A stretch of DNA of 7,812 nucleotides, taken from Deltaproteobacteria bacterium (GTDB lineage Bacteria > Desulfobacterota_B > Binatia > UBA9968). The stretch spans positions 540 to 8,351 of the forward strand of contig VBKY01000391.1 of the NCBI GenBank assembly GCA_005879255.1, read 5' to 3'. Both the position numbers and the translations under genes were made by a program. Below, piece after piece: positions 1 to 6,403 of the stretch; within the stretch, counting starts at the first letter, position 1; each line of letters begins with the position of its first letter. Below the pieces are notes generated by a model, which was given only the letters and a program-made list of their open reading frames with translations, ran no database searches and had not been told where the DNA came from.

Positions 1-792
1 TATCCGGTGAAAGAATATATCGGCCTGATCTTCGCCTATGTCGGAGAAGGAGAGCCGCCGCCATTTCCACGTTATCCAATATTGGAGAGTACCGAAATCT
101 CTCTCGATGTCGCGGGATTGCGGCGGATCTGCAATTACTTCAACAATATCGACAACTCTCTCGACAACGCTCACGTGCGCTTCGTACACCGGCGGCACCG
201 GGACGCGGCGCAAGATCGAGTCGTGCTTGGCGACCCGATCATTTCCGTCGAGGAGTCTGAATGGGGTATCAAACGCTACGTCAAATATCCCGACGGCAAG
301 GATCTCACCTTTTTCTTTGGCATGCCTAATATCAACTTTATCAACGGCCAAGTGGTCGATCCGGCGATCAAGCGGGCAGATGTTCTAGTATTTAAAGTTC
401 CGGTGGACGATGAAAACCATATTCACTTTGAAGTTCGTGCGATTGCGCTCACTGGCGAGCGTGGACGGGCGTGGATCGAAGAGCGGCGGAAGTTGCGGGC
501 AAAAGCAGAACGAGATCGACCGGAGTTGGTCCGAGCGATCCTCGCCGGCAAACTTCGCCTCAGCGACGTGGACCCCAACCGCATCGACTTCGTCATGCTC
601 GAGGATGAAGTCGCGCAAACAGGCCAAGGCGCAATCGCTGTGCGCAGCAACGAACATCTCGGCCGCAGCGACCGCGGGGTATTTCTTCTGCGCAAAATCT
701 GGGAGCGCGAGCTGAGAAACTTAGCGGGGGGCAGGCCGATCAAACAGTGGAGCTATCAGCCAGATATGGTGCCGACGTATCCGGAGGCGTAA
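1..792 (+). CDS. Rieske non-heme iron oxygenase alpha subunit, C-terminal catalytic part (5' partial)
   Basis: The reading frame is open to the window edge (the first codons read Tyr-Pro), and the first in-window start, GTG at 7, falls inside a conserved beta-strand segment. The real start and the Rieske 2Fe-2S domain therefore lie upstream. Counting from that GTG, the mononuclear iron site is visible: H56 and H61 in NAHVRFVH with H-x4-H spacing, D53 three residues earlier as the usual electron-relay aspartate, and D200 in LEDE as the likely carboxylate ligand. The later segment EHLGRSDRG (216-224) is typical of phthalate 4,5-dioxygenase-like oxygenases, as is VPVDDENHIHF (131-141). The family uses a reductase to activate O2 for hydroxylation or demethylation of aromatic substrates in the cytoplasm. 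The substrate cannot be read from sequence, and no reductase or ferredoxin partner is in the window. A terminator-like hairpin follows about 50 bases after the stop. Confidence 0.9.
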   Translation, partial: YPVKEYIGLIFAYVGEGEPPPFPRYPILESTEISLDVAGLRRICNYFNNIDNSLDNAHVRFVHRRHRDAAQDRVVLGDPIISVEESEWGIKRYVKYPDGKDLTFFFGMPNINFINGQVVDPAIKRADVLVFKVPVDDENHIHFEVRAIALTGERGRAWIEERRKLRAKAERDRPELVRAILAGKLRLSDVDPNRIDFVMLEDEVAQTGQGAIAVRSNEHLGRSDRGVFLLRKIWERELRNLAGGRPIKQWSYQPDMVPTYPEA

Positions 793-844
793 GTGACTTT
801 GGTGTTTGCGGATGTTCGATTAGATATTGTCGCTCCCAGCATCT

Positions 845-871
845 CTGGCCACTTTGGCGAGTTTCGTTTTT
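845..871 (+). terminator. Probable rho-independent terminator of the Rieske oxygenase gene
   Basis: Bases 845-851 (CTGGCCA) pair with 855-861 (TGGCGAG) around a 3-base loop, giving six pairs and one G-G mismatch. The run TTTCGTTTTT follows at once (862-871). The position, 52 bases after the oxygenase stop, fits. The stem is short and imperfect, so strength is uncertain. Confidence 0.5.
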
Positions 872-883
872 AATCTATTTTTC

Positions 884-1000
884 ATGGCATCCTTCCTCGA
901 GCACGCAGCCCACGAGTACAAGCACGATGCTTTGATCAAGGATTATGTGCGCAGCCGAGGCGCGGATGTGGAAGACATCCCCGATAGGCTGGCCGAATAA
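884..1000 (+). CDS. Doubtful small ORF, 38 aa, possible gene remnant
   Basis: An ATG-to-TAA frame of 38 residues fills most of the gap between the Rieske terminator and the convergent DUF4431-like gene. The peptide is charged and well mixed, begins MASFLEHAAHEYKHDALIK and ends in an acidic DVEDIPDRLAE tail, which looks more like real protein than random translation. Against it, the bases before the ATG are T-rich with no Shine-Dalgarno, and the frame sits just behind a terminator. The frame is open upstream to a stop at 821-823, so a TTG at 827 could extend it through the terminator. I do not recognise the family. It may be a tiny protein or the tail of a decayed gene. Confidence 0.25.
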   Translation: MASFLEHAAHEYKHDALIKDYVRSRGADVEDIPDRLAE

Positions 1001-1011
1001 TGCTGTGTCAC

Positions 1012-1482
1012 CTACATTGGCTTCCCCGTCGGATTTACTGCCTTCACGGTCATCACTACCTCGGTAAAATGCTCTCCCTTGTAGCCTCTGACGAGGGTTC
1101 CCGCCACAACGATATCTTTGTCGAGATAGTTTGCATAATTTCCGACGACCTCGGCAAGGAAGACCAGTTGGACGAAGGACACGTTGGTCAACGATTCGTT
1201 GTTGACGCTGCTGGTCGGTCGGGCTCTGATACGGACCGGCGTCTGGAGTATCAGAATCGGCACCTCTACTATCTCATCCTTCTCAGGATTTTCACCATAG
1301 GTCGGTTTGCCGTATTTGAAAACTTTGGTGAGTTTCCCTTGAAGTCGCGAGACCGCCGGATAGTAGGACAACCAATCTTGTTGTTGCGGTGTTGCTTTGG
1401 TTGAGAAAAGCAGAACGCAAACAAGAGCCACTGCCAACACCGCGGTGGAATTGATACGTTTTGTTTTCACAGTGAAAGGCAT
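1012..1482 (-). CDS. Small exported protein, DUF4431-like
   Basis: This 156-residue protein begins with a classic Sec signal peptide: a basic start (K6, K8, R9), a hydrophobic stretch at about 13-26, and a likely cut after STKA (27-30). The mature part carries KYGKPTYGENPEKDE (56-70), then VPILILQTPVRI (74-85), VQLVF (104-108) and DIVVAGTLVRGYKGEHFTEV (123-142). This order and spacing resemble DUF4431 domains as I recall them: a small beta-rich domain of unknown function in periplasmic proteins. No lipobox is evident and the mature part has no cysteine pair. The ATG lies 4 bases after the stop of the ParB-fold gene, with no strong Shine-Dalgarno, so translation is probably coupled. It is the last gene of the minus-strand unit. 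No clear terminator follows, and the frame ends 11 bases from the small ORF on the other strand. Confidence 0.8.
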   Translation of the reverse strand: MPFTVKTKRINSTAVLAVALVCVLLFSTKATPQQQDWLSYYPAVSRLQGKLTKVFKYGKPTYGENPEKDEIVEVPILILQTPVRIRARPTSSVNNESLTNVSFVQLVFLAEVVGNYANYLDKDIVVAGTLVRGYKGEHFTEVVMTVKAVNPTGKPM

Positions 1483-1486
1483 CGCA

Positions 1487-2476
1487 CTATGTTTCGTCCG
1501 GCGGTCCGCCCGACTTCGCCAGATCTTCGACCTTGATCTTTTCGACGTTCATTTTTTCCGCGGCTTTGGTCATGCGATCGATCACTTCGTCAAAACTGAG
1601 TGGCGCGGCGTCTTTGGGGCGAAAGCGGATCGGGTTGATGCGAGCGACGACAAAGCTTTTCAAATAGGGGCTGGTGAGGCCTTTGGCTTTGAGCGCTTCG
1701 ACTTTTTCCACGACGGTTTTATCGAGATCCATTAATGCCTTGGCTCGTTCGCGGCGAATTTCCAGCGCCGAATCCAGGGGCTTCTTTATGAATTGATCAG
1801 AGCGCCGGAGAATCGGATGATAGGCGCCGCCGCTAAACCGGCCGTTTTCGAGATAACAGAGACCAAGCGTGATCAGCGCGGCTTCCTCGAATTCCAATGC
1901 ATAAGTTTCTTCGTTGGCCTCGTCGAGCGTAGCAAGCTCCTGGTACATCTTGATGACTTCCAGCGCGCGCTCACGCAGGTTGTGCGCCTTCTCGGTATTC
2001 AGCGCGAGGATCTTATACGCCGCGGAAGTTTCCGGGACGACAATGCCGATAATACATTTGGCGCCCAGCGTCCGCATGGCCGCCAAACGATGATTGCCAT
2101 TGGGCGTCCAGTAGCGTGTATTGCTCTCTTTGCTTTCTCTGCGCACGACAATGATCGGATCGAGGAAACGCCCGAGCTTGGCTATTACGCCTTCCAGTTT
2201 GCGCCCATGGGCGTCGGATAGATTGCGCTGATAGGGAGTCGGCTCGACTTGGTCGATGGGCAATGCCGCCAGGACCAGCCACTGTCCGCCGAAAGGTTCG
2301 CGATAGGTGGCGAGAACTTTGCCGCCGTCCTCATCAATGGCTTGCTGAAGTACTTCAACGGCGCTCGGCGACGCTGTCTCCAGCAACTCTCTGGCAGTAA
2401 GTCCGATGGACTTACCCGCGAGTTTGCGCCGCTTGCGCGGCGCCCCGCTTTTTTTCTTGGTTTTGTTATCCGCCAT
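1487..2476 (-). CDS. Stand-alone ParB/sulfiredoxin-fold protein
   Basis: Using ATG at 2476 gives 329 residues. A very basic, probably disordered start (NKTKKKSGAPRKRRK) precedes a ParB/Srx-type domain at about 70-165, with LPIDQVEPTPYQR, LGRFLDPIIVVRR and PNGNHRLAAMRTLG (125-138). GNHR occupies the nucleotide-binding position that is GERR in chromosomal ParB and GCHR in sulfiredoxin. The catalytic cysteine of sulfiredoxin is thus asparagine here. The rest is helical and charged. I see no clear ParB helix-turn-helix or ParA partner, so plasmid or chromosome partition is unlikely. A nucleotide-binding or DNA-associated regulatory role is inference. The frame extends to GTG at 2506, 8 bases after the exporter stop, but neither start has a well-placed Shine-Dalgarno. 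I prefer the ATG because the Lys-rich stretch typically follows a start directly. It sits in an operon between an exporter and a secreted protein. Confidence 0.82.
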   Translation of the reverse strand: MADNKTKKKSGAPRKRRKLAGKSIGLTARELLETASPSAVEVLQQAIDEDGGKVLATYREPFGGQWLVLAALPIDQVEPTPYQRNLSDAHGRKLEGVIAKLGRFLDPIIVVRRESKESNTRYWTPNGNHRLAAMRTLGAKCIIGIVVPETSAAYKILALNTEKAHNLRERALEVIKMYQELATLDEANEETYALEFEEAALITLGLCYLENGRFSGGAYHPILRRSDQFIKKPLDSALEIRRERAKALMDLDKTVVEKVEALKAKGLTSPYLKSFVVARINPIRFRPKDAAPLSFDEVIDRMTKAAEKMNVEKIKVEDLAKSGGPPDET

Positions 2477-2514
2477 TCGACGCTGCCCGTGGCTCCGGAT
2501 TAGCACGGGACGCG

Positions 2515-3765
2515 TTACTGTTCCAAGCGGCGAATGTTAGGTCGGCACACCATGACGGCGACTGCCATGCCGGCCACCATGAACCCGCCGACGCCGACCG
2601 CCATCGGGGCGCCGGCGAACTCGGCAATAGCACCGGCGATCATGCCGCCGACGGGCATCAGGTCCCAAGTGAGGCCGTAGATTCCCATTACTCGACCGCG
2701 CAGTTGGTTCGGCAAGTTCATTTGCAGGATGGCGCTGATGATCGTCATGTAAAACTGGCTGGTGACGCCGAGCGCGAGCGCAAGTATTATCGACAACGGG
2801 AAGGATACTGAGAACGCGAATGCGATCAGCAAGAGACCGAATGCGACCGCGCCGAGAATCGCCTGGCGGCCTTTGCCGCGGGCATGCGAGAACCATGCGA
2901 CCAGGAGCACACCGATGAGCGCGCCCGCGCCGCCCGCGCTCTGCAGAAAGCCGAAGCCTTTAGAGCCAACGTCGAGCACGCTGCGCGCGAATACCGGCAT
3001 TAGGATCGAGTAGGACATACCGAAGACACTGTTGAAAAATGTCATGCCAATGAACGTATAAAAAACTTCGTTCTTGCGGATGAAGTTCAGACCTTCGGCC
3101 ATATGCTGCACGACTCCGGCGGAGGAGGGTGCAGGCAAGGATGACTCGAGACGAATACCTAGCCACAAGCCAACGGCGATGAGCGAAGCGCAAAAGCAGA
3201 AGTAATAGGTAGCACCGATGCCAAGCAAATAAATCAACATGCCGGCGACCGCCGGACCAAGAAGACGGTTGAACTGCCAAATTGTGCCGCCGACGGCAAC
3301 GGCGTTTGGAATATCTTCCTTGGGAACCATTTGCGGCAACAGCGCCATCCGGCTCGGCCGGTCGAAGGCGCGCACGCAGCCGGAAAGGAATGCGAGACTC
3401 ATGACGTGCCACAGCGCTACTTGCTCGATAACGATCAGAGTACCGAGCAAGAAAAACATCGAAGCCGAGGCGCTCTGGGAAAGAATCATGATGCGGCGGC
3501 GGTCAGCGCGGTCGGCGATCACGCCGCCGACAAGCGTCAGCGCAATGGTCGGCGCGGCAAAGGTCAAGCCGGTGAGGCCAAGCAGCAGCGGCGAATCGGT
3601 TAGCTCTAAAACTAGCCAGCTTTGCGCCACGCCCTCCATATTTTGCGCCAGAACCGAGGAAAGCTGGCCCAGCCAGTAGAGACGGTAATTGCGATGCTGC
3701 AGCGCGCTCAGCGCTTGGAGCAAACGTTGGCTTCCGGAAATAGTATCGACGGCGGCTTTTGACAT
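2515..3765 (-). CDS. MFS transporter, EntS/MFS_3-type exporter
   Basis: With ATG at 3765 this is 416 residues, the usual size for a 12-helix major facilitator. Family marks are LQHRNYRLYWLGQLSSVLAQ (22-41), VAQSWLVLELTDSPLLLGL (47-65), motif A as GGVIADRADRRR (80-91), RAFDRPSRMALLPQMV (132-147), and LRGRVMGIYGL (355-365) in the second half. These mark the proton-driven MFS_3/EntS group, inner-membrane exporters of small molecules such as siderophores or drugs. The substrate is unknown. The frame also runs upstream to ATG at 3807 and GTG at 3834. I chose 3765 because the good promoter at 3799-3827 would place transcription near 3792, downstream of both, and because relatives begin shortly before LQHRNYRL. 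It heads the three-gene unit and is divergent from the glutathione reductase. Confidence 0.9.
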   Translation of the reverse strand: MSKAAVDTISGSQRLLQALSALQHRNYRLYWLGQLSSVLAQNMEGVAQSWLVLELTDSPLLLGLTGLTFAAPTIALTLVGGVIADRADRRRIMILSQSASASMFFLLGTLIVIEQVALWHVMSLAFLSGCVRAFDRPSRMALLPQMVPKEDIPNAVAVGGTIWQFNRLLGPAVAGMLIYLLGIGATYYFCFCASLIAVGLWLGIRLESSLPAPSSAGVVQHMAEGLNFIRKNEVFYTFIGMTFFNSVFGMSYSILMPVFARSVLDVGSKGFGFLQSAGGAGALIGVLLVAWFSHARGKGRQAILGAVAFGLLLIAFAFSVSFPLSIILALALGVTSQFYMTIISAILQMNLPNQLRGRVMGIYGLTWDLMPVGGMIAGAIAEFAGAPMAVGVGGFMVAGMAVAVMVCRPNIRRLEQ

Positions 3766-3798
3766 GGTGATCTTGCGCAAATTGCGGAGGGTTTCGCC

Positions 3799-3827
3799 AT
3801 TGTTCATGAATCCATCGGTTCTGTCAA
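3799..3827 (-). promoter_or_regulatory. Sigma70-like promoter of the exporter/ParB-fold/DUF4431 unit
   Basis: Read on the minus strand, a perfect TTGACA -35 box (3827 to 3822) is followed after exactly 17 bases by AACAAT (3804 to 3799), a 4 of 6 match to TATAAT. Transcription would start near 3792, leaving about 26 untranslated bases before ATG 3765. It lies in the divergent gap with the reductase gene, so shared control is possible. Confidence 0.5.
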
Positions 3828-3890
3828 AGAGCACGCGAGACTTTTAGCGAGGCCGATGCTACTTTTAATTTCGAGAAGCTATCCGAGTGA

Positions 3891-3897
3891 GAGGTGA
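3891..3897 (+). promoter_or_regulatory. Strong ribosome binding site fixing the GTG start of the reductase
   Basis: GAGGTGA is a seven-base match to the anti-Shine-Dalgarno sequence and lies 6 bases before GTG 3904. The first residues ([16 protein letters not shown]) are where this family normally begins, so the GTG is well supported. A -10-like TTTAAT at 3864-3869 could serve this gene, but no convincing -35 box is spaced correctly from it. Confidence 0.75.
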
Positions 3898-3903
3898 TGA
3901 AAC

Positions 3904-5256
3904 GTGGCCCAATACGACTATGATCTTTTTACCATAGGTGCCGGCTCCGGCGGTGTGCGCGCGAGCCGAATGTCGGCATCATTCGGCGCCAAAGTAGCGG
4001 TTGCCGAGGAGCGTTATCTCGGCGGGACTTGCGTGAATGTCGGCTGTATACCCAAAAAACTGTTGGTCTATGCGTCGCACTATGCGGAAGATTTCAGGGA
4101 TGCCGCAGGCTACGGCTGGACGGCAGGGGAAAGCCGCTTCGATTGGGCCAAGTTAATTGCCAATAAGAATAAAGAGATTCAGCGGCTGAACGGCGTGTAT
4201 CGAAAGATCCTCGTCGATGCGGGTGTCGAGGTGATCGAAGAACATGCCGAAGTCATCGATCCACACACAGTTATAGTGGGCGACAAGACGATCACGGCGA
4301 AATACATACTGGTCGCTGTCGGCAGCTGGCCGATGGTGCCGACCTTTCCCGGCTCGGAGTACGCCATCACTTCTAACGAGGCCTTTTATTTTCCTACATT
4401 GCCGGAAAGAGTGGTTATCGTCGGCGGCGGCTACATCGGTGTCGAGTTTGCCGGGATTTTTCACGGCTTGGGCGCACGAACTACGCAGCTTTACTGGGAT
4501 CAGCTTTTTCTGCGCGGCTTCGATGGCGATATCCGCAGTATCCTGGCGGAAGAGATGCGTAAGCGCGGCATCGACCTGCGCTTCAAGAGCGACATCGTCA
4601 AGATCGAAAAGGTCGGGAAGACATTAAGGGCGACGTTAACCGATAACAGCGTAGTCGAGGCTGACCAGATTCTTTATGCCACGGGCAGGGTCTCCAACAC
4701 ACCGAAAGTCGGTCTCGAAAATGTCGGGGTTAATCTGAAATACAACGGCGCGGTGGTCGTCGATGAATACTCGAAGTCGAGCGTCGATAGCATTTATGCC
4801 ATTGGCGACTGCACTGACCGGATGATGCTGACTCCCGTCGCCATCGCCGAAGGGGTGGCGGTGGCCAATACACTGTTCAACGATAAGCCGACCAAGCCTG
4901 GTTATCTAAACGTGCCCACAGCGGTCTTCAGCACACCCAACTGCGGCACGGTCGGTCTGACCGAGGAAGAAGCGCGCGAGCGAAATTATCGAGTCGATAT
5001 CTATCGGACGACGTTTCGGCCGCTTAGGCACACGCTGACCGGTTCCGACCAGCGCACGATGATGAAGCTGGTGGTCGATCAGACGACGGACAAAGTATTG
5101 GGTTGTCACATGGTCGGGCCCGAGGCCGGTGAGATCATCCAGGGTCTTGCCGTGGCGCTCAACTGCGGCGCCACTAAGGCGCAGTTCGACGCTACCATCG
5201 GCATTCACCCGACGGCGGCGGAAGAGTTCGTGACCATGCGGACCAAAGCAGCGTAG
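3904..5256 (+). CDS. gor: Glutathione-disulfide reductase-type flavoenzyme
   Basis: At 450 residues this matches glutathione reductases, cytoplasmic FAD homodimers that reduce GSSG using NAD(P)H. In order: FAD motif GAGSGG (12-17), redox disulfide [13 protein letters not shown] with C43 and C48, pyridine-nucleotide motif [11 protein letters not shown] (174-184), second FAD motif YAIGDC (298-303), and the C-terminal dimerisation domain with catalytic H435 and E440 (HPTAAEE). The overall pattern fits glutathione reductase better than lipoamide dehydrogenase or mercuric reductase. The oddity is the NADPH loop. It aligns without gaps to the E. coli enzyme as I recall it, with position 198 (Arg in E. 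coli) as Trp, 199 as Asp and 179 as Gly; R204 is kept. Cofactor preference may therefore differ. The gene is probably monocistronic, divergent from the exporter unit. No clear terminator follows. Confidence 0.92.
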   Translation: MAQYDYDLFTIGAGSGGVRASRMSASFGAKVAVAEERYLGGTCVNVGCIPKKLLVYASHYAEDFRDAAGYGWTAGESRFDWAKLIANKNKEIQRLNGVYRKILVDAGVEVIEEHAEVIDPHTVIVGDKTITAKYILVAVGSWPMVPTFPGSEYAITSNEAFYFPTLPERVVIVGGGYIGVEFAGIFHGLGARTTQLYWDQLFLRGFDGDIRSILAEEMRKRGIDLRFKSDIVKIEKVGKTLRATLTDNSVVEADQILYATGRVSNTPKVGLENVGVNLKYNGAVVVDEYSKSSVDSIYAIGDCTDRMMLTPVAIAEGVAVANTLFNDKPTKPGYLNVPTAVFSTPNCGTVGLTEEEARERNYRVDIYRTTFRPLRHTLTGSDQRTMMKLVVDQTTDKVLGCHMVGPEAGEIIQGLAVALNCGATKAQFDATIGIHPTAAEEFVTMRTKAA

Positions 5257-5621
5257 GCCAGTACCGCTCGCAAGTTCCAGAAAATCCCGCCGTGGGCGTG
5301 ACAAGTGCAGCAGTCGCTTGCCCGGGTCAACGTCATGACTTGGTAGGCGTGCTACCGTGGACTCATGCGGGAAGAGTTTTTAGCCCAACTGTCGATCCAA
5401 GACTGTCAGCCGCATTCCCGCCGAATGCCGGTAGTCGATCCTTTGCTTTGCCCAGCTTCCGGAGCACCGGCAACGCAGCCCGATTTTTACTGACAGAATG
5501 AAAGGGTAACCATTCTGCCGGTGGTCCGATGGTACGACAAGCTATGAAGATCAAGCTCTTACGTTTTGGCATCTTCATTGCTCTGTAAATTCATCAAAAT
5601 ACCGCGGTTGCGAGGGAGTCG
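5257..5621. other. 365-base gap without a convincing gene; small inverted repeats
   Basis: No tRNA or recognisable coding sequence is visible here. Three perfect short inverted repeats occur: GGTAG/CTACC at 5342-5356, GCATTC/GAATGC at 5412-5428, and CAGAATG/CATTCTG at 5494-5517 with a 10-base loop. None is followed by a T-run, so none is a standard terminator. An ATG at 5529 opens a 19-residue frame ending at 5588 whose inner MKIKLLRFGIFIAL resembles the start of a signal peptide, then stops; it may be a decayed gene start or chance. On the minus strand 5578-5363 is open for 71 codons, but the product has no recognisable feature. The gap also holds the upstream region of the next gene. Confidence 0.5.
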
Positions 5622-5903
5622 ATGGATCGGGAAAGGTTTCGAGAGCAAATGCTCGCTGTGATGGAGCGGAAGAAGCACTGGGCGTGGCCCGCATTCACGT
5701 CCGGCCGAGTGCCTAAAGATCGGCTCCACTATCACTTTGAGCAGGAGTATGGAACTTATGTCCGTGACTTCCCGGTGATGGTTGGCCGCGCGTATGTCCG
5801 TTGTCCGATTGCCGATATCCGTAGAAGCCTTGCCGAAAATCTCTACGAAGAGGAAACCGGCGGACTTGTCGCCGGCAGCCCGCCGGGCTCGGAATGGATT
5901 TGA
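5622..5903 (+). CDS. N-terminal fragment of the PqqC/TenA-like protein
   Basis: This is 93 residues from ATG 5622, with GAGGG at 5612-5616 five bases before the start as a fair ribosome binding site. The sequence has the family's first helices: MERKKHWAWPAFTSGRVPKD (14-33), LHYHFEQEYGTYVRDFP (35-51), and CPIADIRRSLAENLYEEETGG (61-81). E76-E78 are candidates for metal ligands in the heme-oxygenase-like diiron and PqqC-like groups. The last ten residues (SPPGSEWI region) do not look like the family and are probably out of frame. Alone it lacks the second half of the helical bundle and is unlikely to fold into an active enzyme. Confidence 0.65.
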   Translation: MDRERFREQMLAVMERKKHWAWPAFTSGRVPKDRLHYHFEQEYGTYVRDFPVMVGRAYVRCPIADIRRSLAENLYEEETGGLVAGSPPGSEWI

Positions 5904-6361
5904 CCCGCTTCGAGCATGTGGAGCTTCTCCCTGCGGCGCAACGCTATCGAAACTTTCTCGACGAGGCGACCCAGCATTATGGGTGGGATATCGCGGCGGC
6001 GATCGTGACAATCTTTGTCGAAGGTTCCTGTGACGAACGGTCTGCATTGAATCCCTCCAATCACAAGCCGCCGGTGCCATTGGAGGAACATCCGCTGGTC
6101 AAGTATTACGGTTTGTCGGTGGATCGGCTCGCGCTCACCAAGGCACACCGCCAGGTTGAAGGAAACCATCGTGCCTCAGCATGGAAAGCGATCCTGGATT
6201 ATGTCGTGCCGATGAGACGGGGGGCGATTATCAGAGCGATGGAAGAAGCGTTACGCAGCTGGTCACTCTATAGGGACGAAGTCGCCTTGATGTGCGGCTT
6301 GAAACCGGACAATCGAGCTTATGCAGGAGCCCTCGCGTGTAACACCACTGAATTGCCTTGA
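5894..6361 (+). CDS. C-terminal fragment of the PqqC/TenA-like protein
   Basis: This is 155 residues from ATG 5894, overlapping the upstream fragment's end by 10 bases. No ribosome binding site precedes it, so any translation would depend on coupling from the upstream frame. Family-like parts are ELLPAAQRYRNFLDEAT (10-26), AAAIVTIFVEG (34-44), VPLEEHPLVKYYGL (61-74), LTKAHRQVEGNHRASAWKAI (81-100) and a closing helix SWSLYRDEVALMCGL (122-136). E43, H85 and H92 are plausible metal ligands; the seven-residue step from H85 to H92 resembles the D/H-x6-H pattern of the last core helix in heme-oxygenase-like diiron proteins. That assignment is inference. Substrate is unknown. Confidence 0.65.
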   Translation: MDLTRFEHVELLPAAQRYRNFLDEATQHYGWDIAAAIVTIFVEGSCDERSALNPSNHKPPVPLEEHPLVKYYGLSVDRLALTKAHRQVEGNHRASAWKAILDYVVPMRRGAIIRAMEEALRSWSLYRDEVALMCGLKPDNRAYAGALACNTTELP

Positions 6362-6371
6362 GCTGTTGATT

Positions 6372-6389
6372 GATAAGACCGATAAGACC
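6372..6389 (+). repeat. Perfect 9-base tandem duplication between convergent genes
   Basis: GATAAGACC occurs twice without a spacer, at 6372-6380 and 6381-6389, in the 42-base gap between the two convergent genes. It looks like slippage rather than a functional site. No T-run hairpin terminator is visible in this gap for either gene. Confidence 0.7.
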
Positions 6390-6403
6390 CGACCGGAACG
6401 AAC

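Larger units (their letters stand above)
5622..6361 (+). pseudogene. PqqC/TenA-like (heme-oxygenase-fold) gene split by a frame change
   Basis: Two adjacent frames together make one PqqC/TenA-like or iron-containing redox protein of about 240 residues. The first half stops at 5903, and the second continues the family in another frame. The codons just before ATG 5894 in the second frame (5879-5893) read PAGLG, which joins naturally to MDLTRFEH, while the first frame looks normal up to EEETGGLVAG. The break thus lies near 5876-5884. Relatives, as I remember them, carry about ten residues here including an HPEL motif, so a deletion of roughly 28 bases (length 1 mod 3) is the simplest explanation. 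A sequencing error alone would not account for the missing motif. Loss of that histidine, a probable metal ligand in many relatives, would hurt activity even if the frame were restored. Confidence 0.7.

Noticed and set aside
964..980. GGATGT/ACATCC hairpin as terminator of the minus-strand unit
   Set aside because: It is a six-base stem with a five-base loop but no T-run on either strand, and it lies inside the small ORF.
1000..1404. 134-codon plus-strand frame
   Set aside because: It is antisense to the DUF4431-like gene, which has a clear signal peptide and family-like sequence. This frame shows no motif and no ribosome binding site.
1487..2506. Partition system (parABS) or plasmid origin
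   Set aside because: There is no ParA gene, no parS-like 16-base palindrome, no iterons, and the ParB signature is atypical.
3239..3679. 146-codon plus-strand frame
   Set aside because: It is antisense to the exporter, with Arg/Ala/Pro-rich translation typical of a shadow of a GC-rich gene.
5363..5578. 71-codon minus-strand frame in the gap
   Set aside because: It is not overlapped by a real gene, but the product has no recognisable domain, only a weak ribosome binding site, and it runs through the inverted repeats.
5559..6080. 173-codon minus-strand frame spanning the break in the PqqC/TenA-like gene
   Set aside because: The plus strand carries recognisable family sequence on both sides of the break. 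The minus frame is Arg/Ser/His-rich without motifs.
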